A stretch of DNA of 64,000 bases from Bretschneidera sinensis (Eukaryota > Streptophyta > Magnoliopsida > Brassicales > Akaniaceae), in the NCBI GenBank assembly GCA_023935145.1, contig CM043705.1, positions 56,204,084 to 56,268,083 of the forward strand, given 5' to 3'. A program made the position numbers and the translations under genes. Shown piece by piece: positions 42,562 to 54,200 of this stretch (the stretch's first letter is position 1; every line of letters starts with the position of its first letter). The notes under the pieces were generated by a model. That model ran no database searches. It saw nothing but the letters and a program-made list of their open reading frames with translations, and was not told where the DNA came from.

Positions 42562-43842
42562 GGGTCATCTACAAAGGAGAGTCTGGCTGAAGACTTTAAA
42601 TTTAGAGATCATGGGAGGCACCCCACAGCTTATCTTTTTATTTGTTTATTATTCTACATATTTATGCTTAATGTTTGTTTCCAGTATTTTTTGTTTTCTA
42701 GTCTTTATTTTTCAAGGACAACACGTACTGCAGATCAAGTTTGGGGGTATGCTATGAGCCATACCAGTCCAGATAGTTCTCCATATCCCAGGTCAACTCT
42801 TTCCATATTATTCACACATTGGGGTCAATGTGTAATTTAAGTTTGGGGGTATGGGAGACACATTACACACACTTTGTCCTAATTTGTTGTTGTTGTTTTT
42901 TTTAATGCATGCTCATGTTATTTTGAAATTTTGGTTGATCTAAACAATTTCTGTGATGTGATTCATTGGTGAGCTTAAATTTTGGAACACATGATCTGTT
43001 GATAAAGTTTTAAAATTTAGTTACTTACTTAAGGCATTTGAGAATTCACATGTTTGATCTCGAATCTAACACGAGCACATTAGTACGCATTATGTGAGGT
43101 ATGACATGTGATTTTAATGTGTACGTTTCTGTCTTAACTGAAACTGGATGACTTGTTGGATTAACACTTTGGAATATATATATAAAAAAAATATGATGAA
43201 AATGATGATCATAAATAAACTTTCCATTGAGTAACTGGACCTCTTGCCTCAGTAAGCAGTAAGTGTTCACGTCAAAAGGTTGGAATTTTGTTTAATAGTA
43301 TTAAGGCCAGTTTAATTTCGTAGCCTTTTTTACTAGAATTAGTAAGTCCTAAGGGGTGTCTATACACCTAATGCCCTAAAACCATCTAGTTTAGGAGTCA
43401 CTGACTCAACACTCGCTACATAGGTCAATTAGAAAGCTTAAGGAAACTAAACATAATAGAGCCTTACAAAAAGAGAAAAAAATAAAAACCATGCCATTTT
43501 CGTTCATTCTGATGGGAAATGCGGTGAATCTTGAGACATAGAGATCTTACACATTGGACTCATTCAGAAGCTTCATTTTTATTTACTAATTCACTTCACA
43601 CTGAGTCAGACTTATGATGCATTTGCCTGCCTTTTGTAAGTAATTAGATTTTAACATTTCTATTCATTGCCAAGATGGGTTTATCTTTTTAAGCTTGCTC
43701 ATGAATCATTATCATGGTGGTGTGTGCGCCTAAAATCTTTGGATACCATGAGTTATGAACTTATCTTTATATTCTTTGTTTTTCATTTAGTTTTTAGTTT
43801 CGTATTGCTATGGGACTAGCAATATGTAAGTTTGGGGGTATT
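42562..43842 (+). other. Long 3' untranslated region with three polypurine-like tracts
   Basis: No env-like frame. AAGTTTGGGGGTA occurs at 42737-42749, 42839-42851 and 43828-43840; the last abuts the 3' LTR and is the terminal plus-strand primer site. The whole region is conserved in the element at 48704. Confidence 0.75.
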
Positions 43843-45208
43843 TGATGAGTGCTAAATATTACATGTTTTATCCCCTTAGTTTACATTTGTTGAGTTCTTA
43901 ATTATGTTATTTTGTGCTATTTTATCTATTTCCTGTGTTTTCTGTGTTTTTATAGGTTTTAGAAAAAAATGAAGCAATGTGGAAACTTTAGGGCTTAAAG
44001 AGCAAAAGCTAAGGATGCCTAGTGCGATCGAGCGCACAGGACATGCGATCGATTGCACCTGTAATCGTGCGCACACAGCATGAGATCAATCGCACCTGCG
44101 CTCGAGCGCACCATGCGCACCATACTTGAGATCGATCGCAAGTGACTCGCACATCCCACATTGGAAAGGAAACATTTGATACTGCATATATATTATAGCG
44201 CACTGTGATGCACTCGAGCGCAATAGGGCTGCGATCGATCGCAGTTGACTCACACATCCCACATCGGATAGGAAGCACTTACAACGCGCCAGACGCATTG
44301 CATCGCACCATGCTACGACCGATCGCACCAGACTTGTGATCGATCACAAAGGGGCAGTATCCCACATCGAATTTACAGCTCATTGTACTCCGAGAATTCC
44401 CTTATATAAACACTACCTCACCTCATTATTCAGTGTGCAGTCTGGTGGATTTCTACTAGCATTCTAGTAGATCTCCTAAGGGCTTTTGCCACCACCGGGG
44501 GAAGTGCTGCCCAACAGCGTGTGGAATTTCCCCAAATGTACAGTCAATTTTAATTCTTTTCAAGTTTTTATTGCTTAGCACTTTTTATTGTGAAATTTAG
44601 TTTCATGATGATAGGTGGCTAAAATCTTCAGTTAAGGTTGAAGATGAAGCCTCGCTATTGTTTAGCATTATATTTTCAGATATGTTTATACAATTCTGAT
44701 ATGTTTAGTTTAAATGTTCTATTTCAATTGTTTGAGTAAATTCTTTCGATCAATAGTTTTTAATCGTTCTGTTGGATATTCTGTGTGATTCATCCGATGG
44801 ATACATCGAATTCTTTTCGATTAAATTGGATTTCCTTTGTGATTTGTTAAAAGCGGATACATTGGATGCTTTTGGTTTAATTGGGATATTCGTTGTTTTT
44901 TGTTTAAGTTGGATTCATGGAATGTTTGGATAGATTATTTTTATATAGAACATGAAGATATATGCTTTACTTTGGTTGGGTGGATTCGGAAACCTTAGTG
45001 TTTTCATCATTAGTTATTAAATCAATTTAGTTTAGTTTATATTTGTTTTGCAAAATGTAATTTACTATTCGGAGCTAGGTTAAAATAAGGTTAGTTTAGA
45101 TAAAAAGCTATTTCCACAACGCAATTCCCTGTGGATTCGACCTCGCACTTGTACAACACTATATTGCAAACGATTCGTGCGCTTGCGAGTAATTTAAAAC
45201 TCACAACA
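43843..45208 (+). repeat. 3' LTR (1366 bp) of the nested gypsy element
   Basis: It holds more GCGATCGATCGC palindromes than the 5' LTR (about 44025-44350) because the 110-base segment is retained. It ends AATTTAAAACTCACAACA. Confidence 0.92.
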
Positions 45209-45213
45209 ACTAC

Positions 45214-47570
45214 TCAAGAAAGGTTTGGGTTTATTTGCTTAAAAATAAATTAGATGCTTTGAATAAATTTGTAGTGTGGAAAAAGTTGCTTGAAACTCAA
45301 ACGGATAGGGTAGTTAAGGCTTTACGAACCGATAATGGCTTAGAATTTTACAATAAGGATTTTGGTAAATTCTGTGAGTTAAATAGCATTCTAAGACATA
45401 GAACAGTTATAAAACACCTCAGCAAAATGGAGTTGCTGAGAGGATGAATAGAACCGTTATGGAAAAGGTTAGGTGCATGTTAATTGGCTCCGGTTTACCA
45501 AAATATTTATGGGGGGAAGCTATGTCTACTACTGCATACTTGGTAAATGGATCACCCTCTAGAGCTTTGGAGCTTAAGACTCCCATGGAGATGTGCAGTG
45601 GGAAACCCCCTGAGTTTAGCAACCTTAGGACTTTTGGATGTACTGCATTTGCACATCAAAAGGATGATAAACTTAACCCAAGGTCTAGAAAATGTGTGTT
45701 TCTAGGGTATGGTGATGGGGTTAAGGAGTATAGGTTATTGTCCTTAGAACCAAAAGCAATGAAACTCATAATAAGTAGGGATGTTATTTTTAATGAATTG
45801 TTATTTCCCTATTTGGAGAAAAGTAACCCTACAGGGCCTAGTGAGCAAACTAGTCCAGAATTTATGGAGAATCGTATCAAGGAAAATTCAGTTCAGGTAG
45901 AGCAAGGAAGGCAAGAGGGTTCGGACCAGGTAGAGCCCATTAATAAAGGCCATGCTCAGGATACTCAAGAGGAGGCTGAACTAGAAGAGGTTGATGCATC
46001 AAGTCAGAATGACTACCAGCTCACAAGGGACCAGGAAAGGAGGGTGGTCAGGCCACCTTTGAGATATGGGTTTGCGGATGCTAATGTAGTATCTCCTTGG
46101 ACAGAAGGAGAGGTTGAACCAAAAACTTACATGGATGCCATGGAATGTAAGGAGTCGCCAAAGTGGCAGCTAGCTATGGAGGAAGAAATGGATTCTTTGA
46201 GGAAGAACAACTTTTAGGAATTGGTGCCCAAACCAGAAAAACAGAGAGTTGTGGATTGTAGGTGGATCTACAAGATCAAAGAAGGAAATACTCTAGGGGA
46301 TAAAGTCTGGTATAAAGCTAGGCTGGTGACGAAGGGGTTCACACAAAGAGAAGGCTTAGATTTCACCGAAATATTCTCACCGGTTGTGAAGTACAAGACG
46401 ATATGGATAGTATTGGCTATGGTGGTCCAATTTGATTGGGAGATCGAGCAAATGGATGTGAAGACAGTGTTCTTGCATGGAGAGGTTGATGAGACCATCT
46501 ACATGAGACAACCCGAAGGCTATGAGGAAGGAAGGCAGGGAGAGTTGGTGTGCAAATTGAAGAAATCTCTCTATGGTCTAAAGCAATCACCTCGGCAACA
46601 GAATAAGAGGTTCAATTCCTTTGTAACCAGCCTAGGTTTCATGAGAAGCTACTATGATTCATGGTTGTATTACATGGGGCACAAGATGGAGGAAGTGGTG
46701 ATCATCCTCATCTATATCGATGATATGCTATTGGGTGGGAACAGTAGGGAAAGGATAGAAGAATTGAAGTCTCAACTTGGTTTGGAGTTTGAAATGAAGG
46801 AGCTTGACCATGCACAGAAGATCCTTGGGATGAATATAATCTGGGAAAGGGAGAGAAACAAATTGAAGATTTCTTAGACTTCATATATAGAGAAGATGAC
46901 ATCTAAGTTCTTTATGGAAGACAGCAAACCAGTGAAGGTTCCCCTTGCTGGCCATTTCAAGTTCTCCAACGATCAATTTTCGAGGTCGGAGGCGGAGAAG
47001 AAGGAAATGGAAAAGGTCCCTTACTCTAGTGCGGTTGGTTCAGTTATGTTCACCATGGTAAGCACTAGACCTGATAATGCGCATGCAATAAGTGTCCTCA
47101 GTAGGTTTATGAGTAATCCTAAAAATGAGCATTGGCTTGTGATGAAATGGTTGCTGAGTTACTTGAAGGTAAGCCCAAAAGTATGGCTGATTTATGAGAA
47201 GAGGGGTAAGCCCATTTGTCTTGAGGGTTATACGGATTCGGACTATGGAGCAGATCGGGATAAAAGAAGATCGATTAGCTCCTACTTCTTCGACTTAAAC
47301 AGATTTTATATAAGTTGGAAGGCTTAGTTGCAGCCAGTGGTAGCACTCTCAACAACTGAGGTTGAGTACATAGTGGCAACGGAAGCCATTGAGGAAGCTA
47401 TGTGGTGCAAAGGGTTGTTGGAAGAGTTGAAGGTCCTGAAAGAGCAGGTGGTGGTGTATTCGGATAGTCAAAGTGCGTTGCACTTATGTAAGAATCTGGT
47501 GTTCCATGAGAGGACAAAGCACATAGATGTTCGGTATCATTTCATTCGGGAAAATGTTACGGAATGATGC
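45214..47570 (+). pseudogene. pol: Decayed copia integrase, RT and RNase H after the nested insert
   Basis: Integrase resumes with the Ser of DDYS, then VWVYLLKNKLDALNKF, the second catalytic Asp in RTDNGLEFY (45328) and the region of the Glu (45425-45450, frameshifted). Reverse transcriptase: VVDCRWIYKIKEGNTLGDK, YKARLVTKGFTQREGLDFTE, QMDVKTVFLHGEV, KKSLYGLKQSPRQ and the active site YIDDM (46713-46727). RNase H: YTDSDYGADRDKRRSIS, STTEVEYIVATEAIEEA and YSDSQSALHLCKN. Stops at 46216, 46875 and 47326 and frameshifts inactivate it. The RT active site itself is intact. Confidence 0.9.
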
Positions 47571-47727
47571 ATTCAAGCTTGCAGATTTAGGCACCAAGGT
47601 TCTACCTCTAAATAAGTTCAATCATTGCCTTAGACCACTTTGGATTAGAGTCGGTTGATATAATGACTCAAGATGAGTTTGGATCCTGAGTTCCCTGTAT
47701 AATGGGTTCGGGTTTAAATGCTTAGAC

Positions 47728-47739
47728 AAGGGTAGAGAT
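47728..47739 (+). other. Polypurine tract of the split copia
   Basis: AAGGGTAGAGAT directly precedes the 3' LTR. Confidence 0.75.
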
Positions 47740-48591
47740 TGTTGGTGTTTGTCTAAGGTTTAAACAAGGAAAAATCATAATCAAGTGCACACCAGTGTGC
47801 GCCGTAGCCTCACTCTTCCAAGGTGTGGCACTCAGCAAAGGAGAAGACCTGGAGGAGGTGTGCACCATGGCTCAACCTCCCCCAGGCTGCGGCGCCTAGA
47901 ATGCATGCAACATGGTGAAGTTCAGCACACTCCAAGCCGTGGCATACCCTGTTCTAGGCCGTGGCCTGAAGGCACACTGATACCTTTTGGTTCAGCCTTT
48001 TGTTAAGTGCATGAGGAATGTTCAAAACACACAGGATCACTTAGAATTGATTGAGGGCTAAGGTTGATTGGTCCTCAAGATCTAAAGGTGGATATTGATC
48101 CTCAAGATGGGTCAAGAAGATGGTGCACTATATAAAGGGTCACCTAGCTTCAAAGAGACATAACTTGTGAGTGAAAGTGAGATCAATTGTAAGAGTGCAA
48201 AGACACAAAACAAGAGAGACTCATTGTAAAGGCTGGTTGTTTAGAAAGAGAGAGTAGAATAGAAAAGGGATTTAAGGGCTTGTAAGGGGAATTTTCTTGG
48301 GAAAATTTCAGTGTTAGTTCTTATCACTTTCTTTTACTTATTCTTCTTTGGTTCTTCAAGAACTTGAGTTTCTTGGAGAGGGTTGCTGTATTTGTAAAGA
48401 ATCATTGATTTAGTGCAGAGAGTTCAGAGGAACTCATGGGGACGTAGGCTATTGCCGAACCTCGATAACAATTGTTGTGTCCTTTCCTTTCTTTGATTTC
48501 TGTTTCTGTTTCCTATTCATCTTTACAAGTCATTCTAGACTTGAGTGATTGGAAGATCACCACCTGGGCATCTCCAAGGTGATTTCCAATA
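47740..48591 (+). repeat. 3' LTR (852 bp) of the split copia
   Basis: It starts TGTTGGTGTTTG. The terminal CA is mutated to TA (TTTCCAATA). It contains about 60 bases (about 47768-47840, GTGCGCC-rich) missing from the 5' LTR. Confidence 0.92.
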
Positions 48592-48703
48592 ATACATCCC
48601 ATCTCATCCATAAATTATATATACTCTTCATTGGGTAAATACAATCATACATCTTTTATAAATCAACTTAAGCATTCTAAATAAAATGCCATGCAATACA
48701 AAT
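48592..48703. other. Short host or relic spacer between two insertions
   Basis: About 110 bases separate the ATACA of one element from the CAAAT of the next. AT-rich, nothing recognisable. Confidence 0.5.
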
Positions 48704-50109
48704 TGATTAGTGCCAAATATTGCATATTTTGGCCCCTTAATTTACATTTGTTAGCTTAGGAATTTGTTAGTTTGAGTTGTTTTATAGGTTTACAAGCACT
48801 CGGAAAAGAGTTTCACTAAAATTGCCATAATTGCTTGTACATATCAGTAATTTTTGTGGATTTTACTGTATGGATTCAAGAATAACCAGGAGATGAGCTA
48901 TATATGCTTTGAAAGATCCAGATGTCTGTTTTCTAATTAATGTTATGGCTCATAAAAATGATTTTACTAGAGAAAGTTATGAAAGTTATAGTAGACAATG
49001 GTCAGGCTGTGTGTGATTTTAGCGTGACAGATCAGTTATTTTATGGATTTTACTGTATTGATTCAGGAAGAACCAGGAGATGAGCCATATATGCTTGGAA
49101 AGATCTAGATGTCTATTTTCTATGAAATTTATGGCTCATAAAAATGATTTTTCAAGAGAAAGTTATGACAGTTTTAGTAGACATAGGTCAGACAGTGCAC
49201 CATGCTACGCTCGAGCGCACAAGGCTGTGATCAAGTGCACTCTGGCAGTGTCCCACATCGAATTTGAAACACATTGCACTCTTGAGTTTCCTTATAAAAG
49301 CCCCACCTCACAGAAGCAATTGGTGTGCAATTTAGAGGACTTCTGCTAGCATTCTGGTGGATCTCGAAGGCTTTGCTACCAAGAAGAGAAGCGCGGCACG
49401 ACAGCTGCGAGTGGAATCTCTCTATCAATATATTGTTAGTTTTAATTTATTTTAAGTTTTAAAGTTTAAATGCTTAGCACAGTAATTGTGAAAATTATGT
49501 TTATAATTATGCGAGGCTAAAATCTTTATCTAAGGTTGAAGATGAAGTCTCGCCATTGTTTAGCATTATATTTTCAGATATGTTCGTACAATTCTGATAT
49601 TTTTAGTATAAATATTCTATTTCAATTATTTGAGTAAACTTTTATGATTGATTGTTTTTAAATTGTTAAATTGGATATTCCTTGTGTTTCATCTGCCAGA
49701 TACGGCGGATTATTCAAATTAGATTGGATATCCATTGTGATTTGTGAATTAAACGGATATATTGGATGGTTTTGGTTTAGTTTGGGTAATCGCCGTGATT
49801 TGTATAATGGTGGATTCATGGAATGATTTGATAGATTATTTTTATATAGAAAATGAAGATATATGTTTTACTTTGATGGGGTGGATTCAGAAAACCTTAG
49901 TGTTTTTATCAGTAGTTTTTAAATCAATTTAGTTTAGTTTATATTTCTTTGCAACACACAATCCAAAATTCGAAACTAGCTTAAAATAGGGTTAGTTTAG
50001 ATAAAAATATATTTTCACAAGGCAATTCCATGTGAATTCGACCTCACACTTGCACAACACTATATTGCAAACGATTGGTGTGCTTGCGAGTAATTTAAAA
50101 CTCACAACA
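48704..50109 (+). repeat. 5' LTR (1406 bp) of the second Athila-like element
   Basis: It starts TGATTAGTGCC and ends ACTCACAACA. A 188-base tandem duplication in U3 begins at 48840 and 49028. It has CTCGAGCGCAC words but none of the GATCGATC palindromes of the nested element. Confidence 0.93.
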
Positions 50110-50115
50110 AGTTTT

Positions 50116-50133
50116 TGGCACCGTTGCCGGGGA
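50116..50133 (+). other. Primer-binding site, tRNA-Asp type
   Basis: TGGCACCGTTGCCGGGGA, one mismatch from the complement of the plant tRNA-Asp 3' end. Confidence 0.8.
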
Positions 50134-50409
50134 GTTGTTTGGTGTGTGAAATTTTTGTCTGAATTAATTTAATTTTTCTACTAGCAGTTAGCATTTTTTG
50201 TTTGATTTTTCTTTTTGTAATTTTATTTTATTTTATTTTTTCTATTTGCATTGGCCTATAAAAAAATAGATATATAAAAAAAATATTATTTTTGCTAATT
50301 TTTGTTGGCCCATTTTGTGAGTACTGTGTTTTCTGTTTTTGCATTTATTTTACTTTATTGCTATTTTGTTTCTGCTAGTTAATTTATTTTAGTGCTTTTT
50401 GTGCAGTGT

Positions 50410-52330
50410 ATGCTTGGTCGGAGATCTCTGAACTTAGAATTGATACATTTAGATCCCGACTTAGAAAGAACTCTTAGGAGACAGAAAAGAGCACTAGTTA
50501 AAAGAGAGACAATTGAGATGGGAGAAAATTTTAGGAATGCAAATCAACTGGAGCATGTAGAGCAACCTAGAGCTTGGAACGTGGACTCCACTACATCCCT
50601 TAGGGATTTGTTCACACCCGTTGTAAGTAACTCATCTTCTTGCATAGTGTTGCCACTAACCAATGCCACCCATTTTGATTTAAAGCCACATGTCATCCAA
50701 CTCCTACCGTCATTTCATGGCTTAGATCTTGAAAATCCTTACAGTCATGTGAAGAAGTTCAAAGATATCTGTGCCACATTCAAGTTCCAGAACTTTTATG
50801 AAGAGTCAGTCCATCTTCGACTTTTCCCTTTTTCTCTTCACGATAGAGCTAAGGCATGGTTGGATTCCAACACACCTGGGTCTATTACATCTTGGGAAAA
50901 TCTGCTGAGTAAATTTTATAACAAGTTTTTCCCAATGTCTAGAGTGAATGAGTGCCGAAAAGAGATTAGTTCTTTCACTCAGGATGAAGATGAGAAGTTT
51001 TCTGAGAGTTGGGAGCGCTTCAAAGAGTTACTGATCAAATGCCCTCCACATGGATATGAGAAGTTTAGACTCGTTCAGTTCTTCTACTAAGGGTTGGCTC
51101 AACCCAACTGTAGTATGATCGAGTCTATGAATGGGGGGGGGGGGAATTCTTAAGTCTGATGGGGGAGGAAGCATACAAGGCATTTGACAAGTTGTCCGAC
51201 AACTCACAGCAGTGGGATTTCTCAAGTTGTCGGGACAAGTCCATCCGTGCTCCTAAGAAATGAGGCATCTATGAGATCAAGGAGGACGCTGACTTGAGGA
51301 TAAAGCTAGATGCTCTCACTAAGAAGATTGAAGCTCTCGCTGTGGGCCAGTCCATCAATGTTGCCAACACATTCAATGTTGATAGTTGTTCCATCTGTGC
51401 TAGTCCCACGCATTTAGCACAGAATTGTCCATCAATATCGGCTTTTGCCGAGTATCCTATGGAACAAGTGAACGCTTTCAATGACTATCGGAGGTAGTCA
51501 AATGGATCTTACTCCAAGACTTACAATCCAAGGTGGCGAAACCACCCTAATTTTTCATAGAAGCAGAACTAATCGATGAATCAGGGAGGAGCCCCTCATC
51601 ATGCTCACAATAAATATCGTCCCGGATTTCTTCATTGATTCCAAGTCATGGTCGCTCAGCCCATCCAGCACCATCACCTGCTTACTAAGCTCCCACTTAA
51701 GCGCTAGTGCCAGTTTCACAGTCACTAGAGGACACCCTCAAGGAGTTCATGAAGATGACCGGCCAATTTATCAGTGAAGTGAGGTGCGTAACAATAGTAA
51801 ACACCCAAGCGATTACCAAGCTAGAGAGTCAAATAGGTCAAATCGCAAGTCACTTGGATGAAAGAGAGAAAGGAAAGTTCTCCAGTCTGCCCATGCCCAA
51901 CCCGAACGGACAATTTATGGTTGAAAATTCATCAACTCCTATGCACGGGGAGGAACAAGTGCAATTGATTGTCACATTAAGGTCTGGGAGACAAATGGAC
52001 AATCGAGTGGAAGAGAACCTTGCTATGCAGCAAGGGCAAGAAAGTGGCAACAAGGAGAAAAGAGATGCTGAGCCATCTACAGCCACACTTACTGTTAAAG
52101 ATCCTCTTAGGTCGTTTGTACCTAAAGTGCCTTACCCTGAGAGATTACAAGTGCCCAAGAAAGAAGGGAAATATGAGGACATTTTGGAGGTGTTCAAGCA
52201 GGTCCAAATCAATATCCCATTTTTGGACGCCATCCATCAAGTGCCGTCCTATGCCAAGTTCTTAAAGGACTTGATCACCATCAAGAGGAGGACAAATGTC
52301 CCGAAGAAGGTGTTTTTGACCGAGTAAGTT
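50410..52330 (+). pseudogene. gag: Athila-like gag, decayed (second element)
   Basis: It is open for 227 codons from MLGRRSLNLELIHLDPDLER through the capsid core (LKPHVIQLLPSFHGLDLENP, LRLFPFSLHDRAKAWLDS) to a TAA at 51088-51090, where the sister element has a Gln codon. A G run at 51137-51144 has shifted the frame. The zinc knuckle CSICASPTHLAQNC is at about 51389-51430, and the last part is open at 51707-52327. The first 680 bases are better preserved than in the nested element. Confidence 0.9.
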
Positions 52331-54200
52331 AGCTCAATCCTTCAGTGTAAGCTGCCCATCAAGTATAAGGACCCGGGGTGTCCTACCATCTCTTGCACGA
52401 TAGGAGTCAGCTAGATAGAGAGATCTCTTTCAAATCTAGGAGCAAGTGCGAATCTTTTGCCCTACTCAGCCTATTTGCAGTTGGGGTTAGGAGAATTGAA
52501 GCCCACATCCACGACGCTTCAATTGGCTGACAGGTTAGTGAAAATTCCACGGGAAGTAGTTGAGAACGTTTTGATAAATGTGGATAAATTTTATTTCCCC
52601 GTGGATTTTATTGTGCTTGACACAAAGTCGGTTCATAATGTAGAGATTTAGATACCAGTTATTCTAGGGCGACCATTCTTAGCCACGGCTAATGCCTAAT
52701 AAATTGTAGGACAGGGGTGATGAAGATTTCCTTCGGAAATATGACAGTGGAGCTGAATATTTTTGATATCAGTAAGCAACCACTGGAATATGATGAAGTG
52801 AGAAATGTATGCTTCATAAAGGAGATTCTTGAGGAGACTGTGGATGAATCAAGCATGAGGACCCCCTAGAGGCATGCTTTGCTCAATTTGGAGAGGATTT
52901 GGATTTGAATAAGTTTCTTGAGTAAGCAAATGCCATTTTGGAGTCTACTCCTCGAGAAAGCAATGAGAAGGAGGAGACCGTAGAACCTGAGCCCCCCAAG
53001 AAGGAACTTAAACCTTTACCAGACAATCTTAGGTATAAGTTCATAGGTCCAACAGATTTGTTGCTTGTGATTATAGCTTTAGATTTGGTTGAGGCTCAAG
53101 AGGAGAAATTATTGGACGTTTTAAGAGAGCACAAAGAAGCTATCTGGTGGACTATTGAGGATATCAGGGGAATCAGCCCCTCGGTGGTGATGCATAGGAT
53201 ACATTTGGAGGAGGATGGCAAGCCATCGAGGGAGCCACAAAGAAGGCTCAACCCAGCTATGCAAGAGGTTGTGAGGACTGAAGTGATTAAGCTGTTGGAT
53301 GTAGGGATCATTTATCCTATCTCTGATATCAAGTGGTTGAGCTCGATTCATGTCGTGCCCTACCGAGCTGGATTGACGGTAGTGAAGAATAAGGATGACG
53401 AGTTGGTGCCAACTCGTGTTCAGTCAGGATGGAGAGTGTGCTTAGACTACCGTAAGCTAAATGCTGCCACAAGGAAGGATCATTTTTCACTCCCACTTAT
53501 TGATCAGATGGGGGAGCGCTTGGTTGGGCAAAATTACTATTGCTTCTTGGATGGTTACTCTGGATATAACCAGGTCCATGTGGACCCCAAAGATCAGGAG
53601 AAGATGACGTTTACCTGCCCTTTTGGGGAATTTGCCTTTCGTCGCATGCCCTTTGGGTTACGCAATGCACCCACTACTTTTCAGCGGTGCATGGTCAGCA
53701 TATTCTTTGACATGGTAGAGTGGTTCTTAGAGATTTTCATGGATGACTTCTCCATCTTCGGTTCATCATTTGAAGAGTGCTTGCACTGTCTCACTTTGGT
53801 TTTAGTGCAGTGCAAGGAGAATAACCTTGTGTTTAATTGGGAGAAGTGCCATTTTATGGTCAAGCAAGGTATTGTACTGGGGCATGTCGTACCTCATCAG
53901 GGGATTGAGGTCGACAAAGCGAAGTTGGACCTGATTTCCAATCTTCCAACCCCACGTACGGTGAAAGAGGTTCGATCTTTTTGGGCCATGCAGGCTTCTA
54001 CAGGCGATTTATCCAGAATTTCAGCAAGATCGCCAGGCCCTTGTGCAAGTTATTGCTGAAGGATGCCCCACTTGTATTTGATGAAGACTGTAAGAAAGCA
54101 TTTGGGGATCTGAAGAAGATTCTTACGTCCACACCCATTATTCAGCCACCCAACTGGGGTGTGCCTTTTGAGATTATGTGAGATGCATCAGACTATGCTG
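52331..54200 (+). pseudogene. pol: Athila-like protease and reverse transcriptase with intact FMDD
   Basis: Protease about 52340-52760 is broken by stops; its active-site region reads SNLGASANLLPYSAYLQL, with Asp of the LDxGAS motif replaced by Asn. Reverse transcriptase is open from 52938 to 54059: RVCLDYRKLNAATRKDHFSL, DGYSGYNQVHVDPKDQEKMT, FRRMPFGLRNAPTTFQRCM and catalytic FMDD (53736-53747). A one-base loss near 53978 breaks the frame in the GFYRRFI motif, and the next frame opens at 53981. This is the best-preserved gypsy RT in the window. Confidence 0.92.

Larger units (their letters stand above)
35833..45213 (+). mobile_element. Athila-like Ty3/gypsy element nested in the copia integrase gene
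   Basis: LTRs 35838-37091 and 43843-45208 (TGATGAGTGC...CA) surround gag-pol of the Athila-like group. Flanking ACTAT (35833-35837) and ACTAC (45209-45213) are a target duplication with one later change; the copia reading frame resumes exactly after it. The primer site is of tRNA-Asp type. No env-like frame is visible after integrase. Confidence 0.92.
33312..48596 (+). mobile_element. Ty1/copia element (15.3 kb with nested gypsy insert), TSD ATACA
   Basis: LTRs 33317-34107 and 47740-48591 enclose a decayed copia gag-pol that is split by a complete gypsy-type element (35838-45208). ATACA flanks it at 33312-33316 and 48592-48596. Without the insert the element would be about 5.9 kb. The gag start and LTR match the left-edge element, so the family was active more than once here. 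Confidence 0.94.

Noticed and set aside
42562..43842. Possible env-like gene in the long region after Athila-like integrase
   Set aside because: No frame of useful length and no signal peptide or transmembrane pattern in either element; treated as untranslated.
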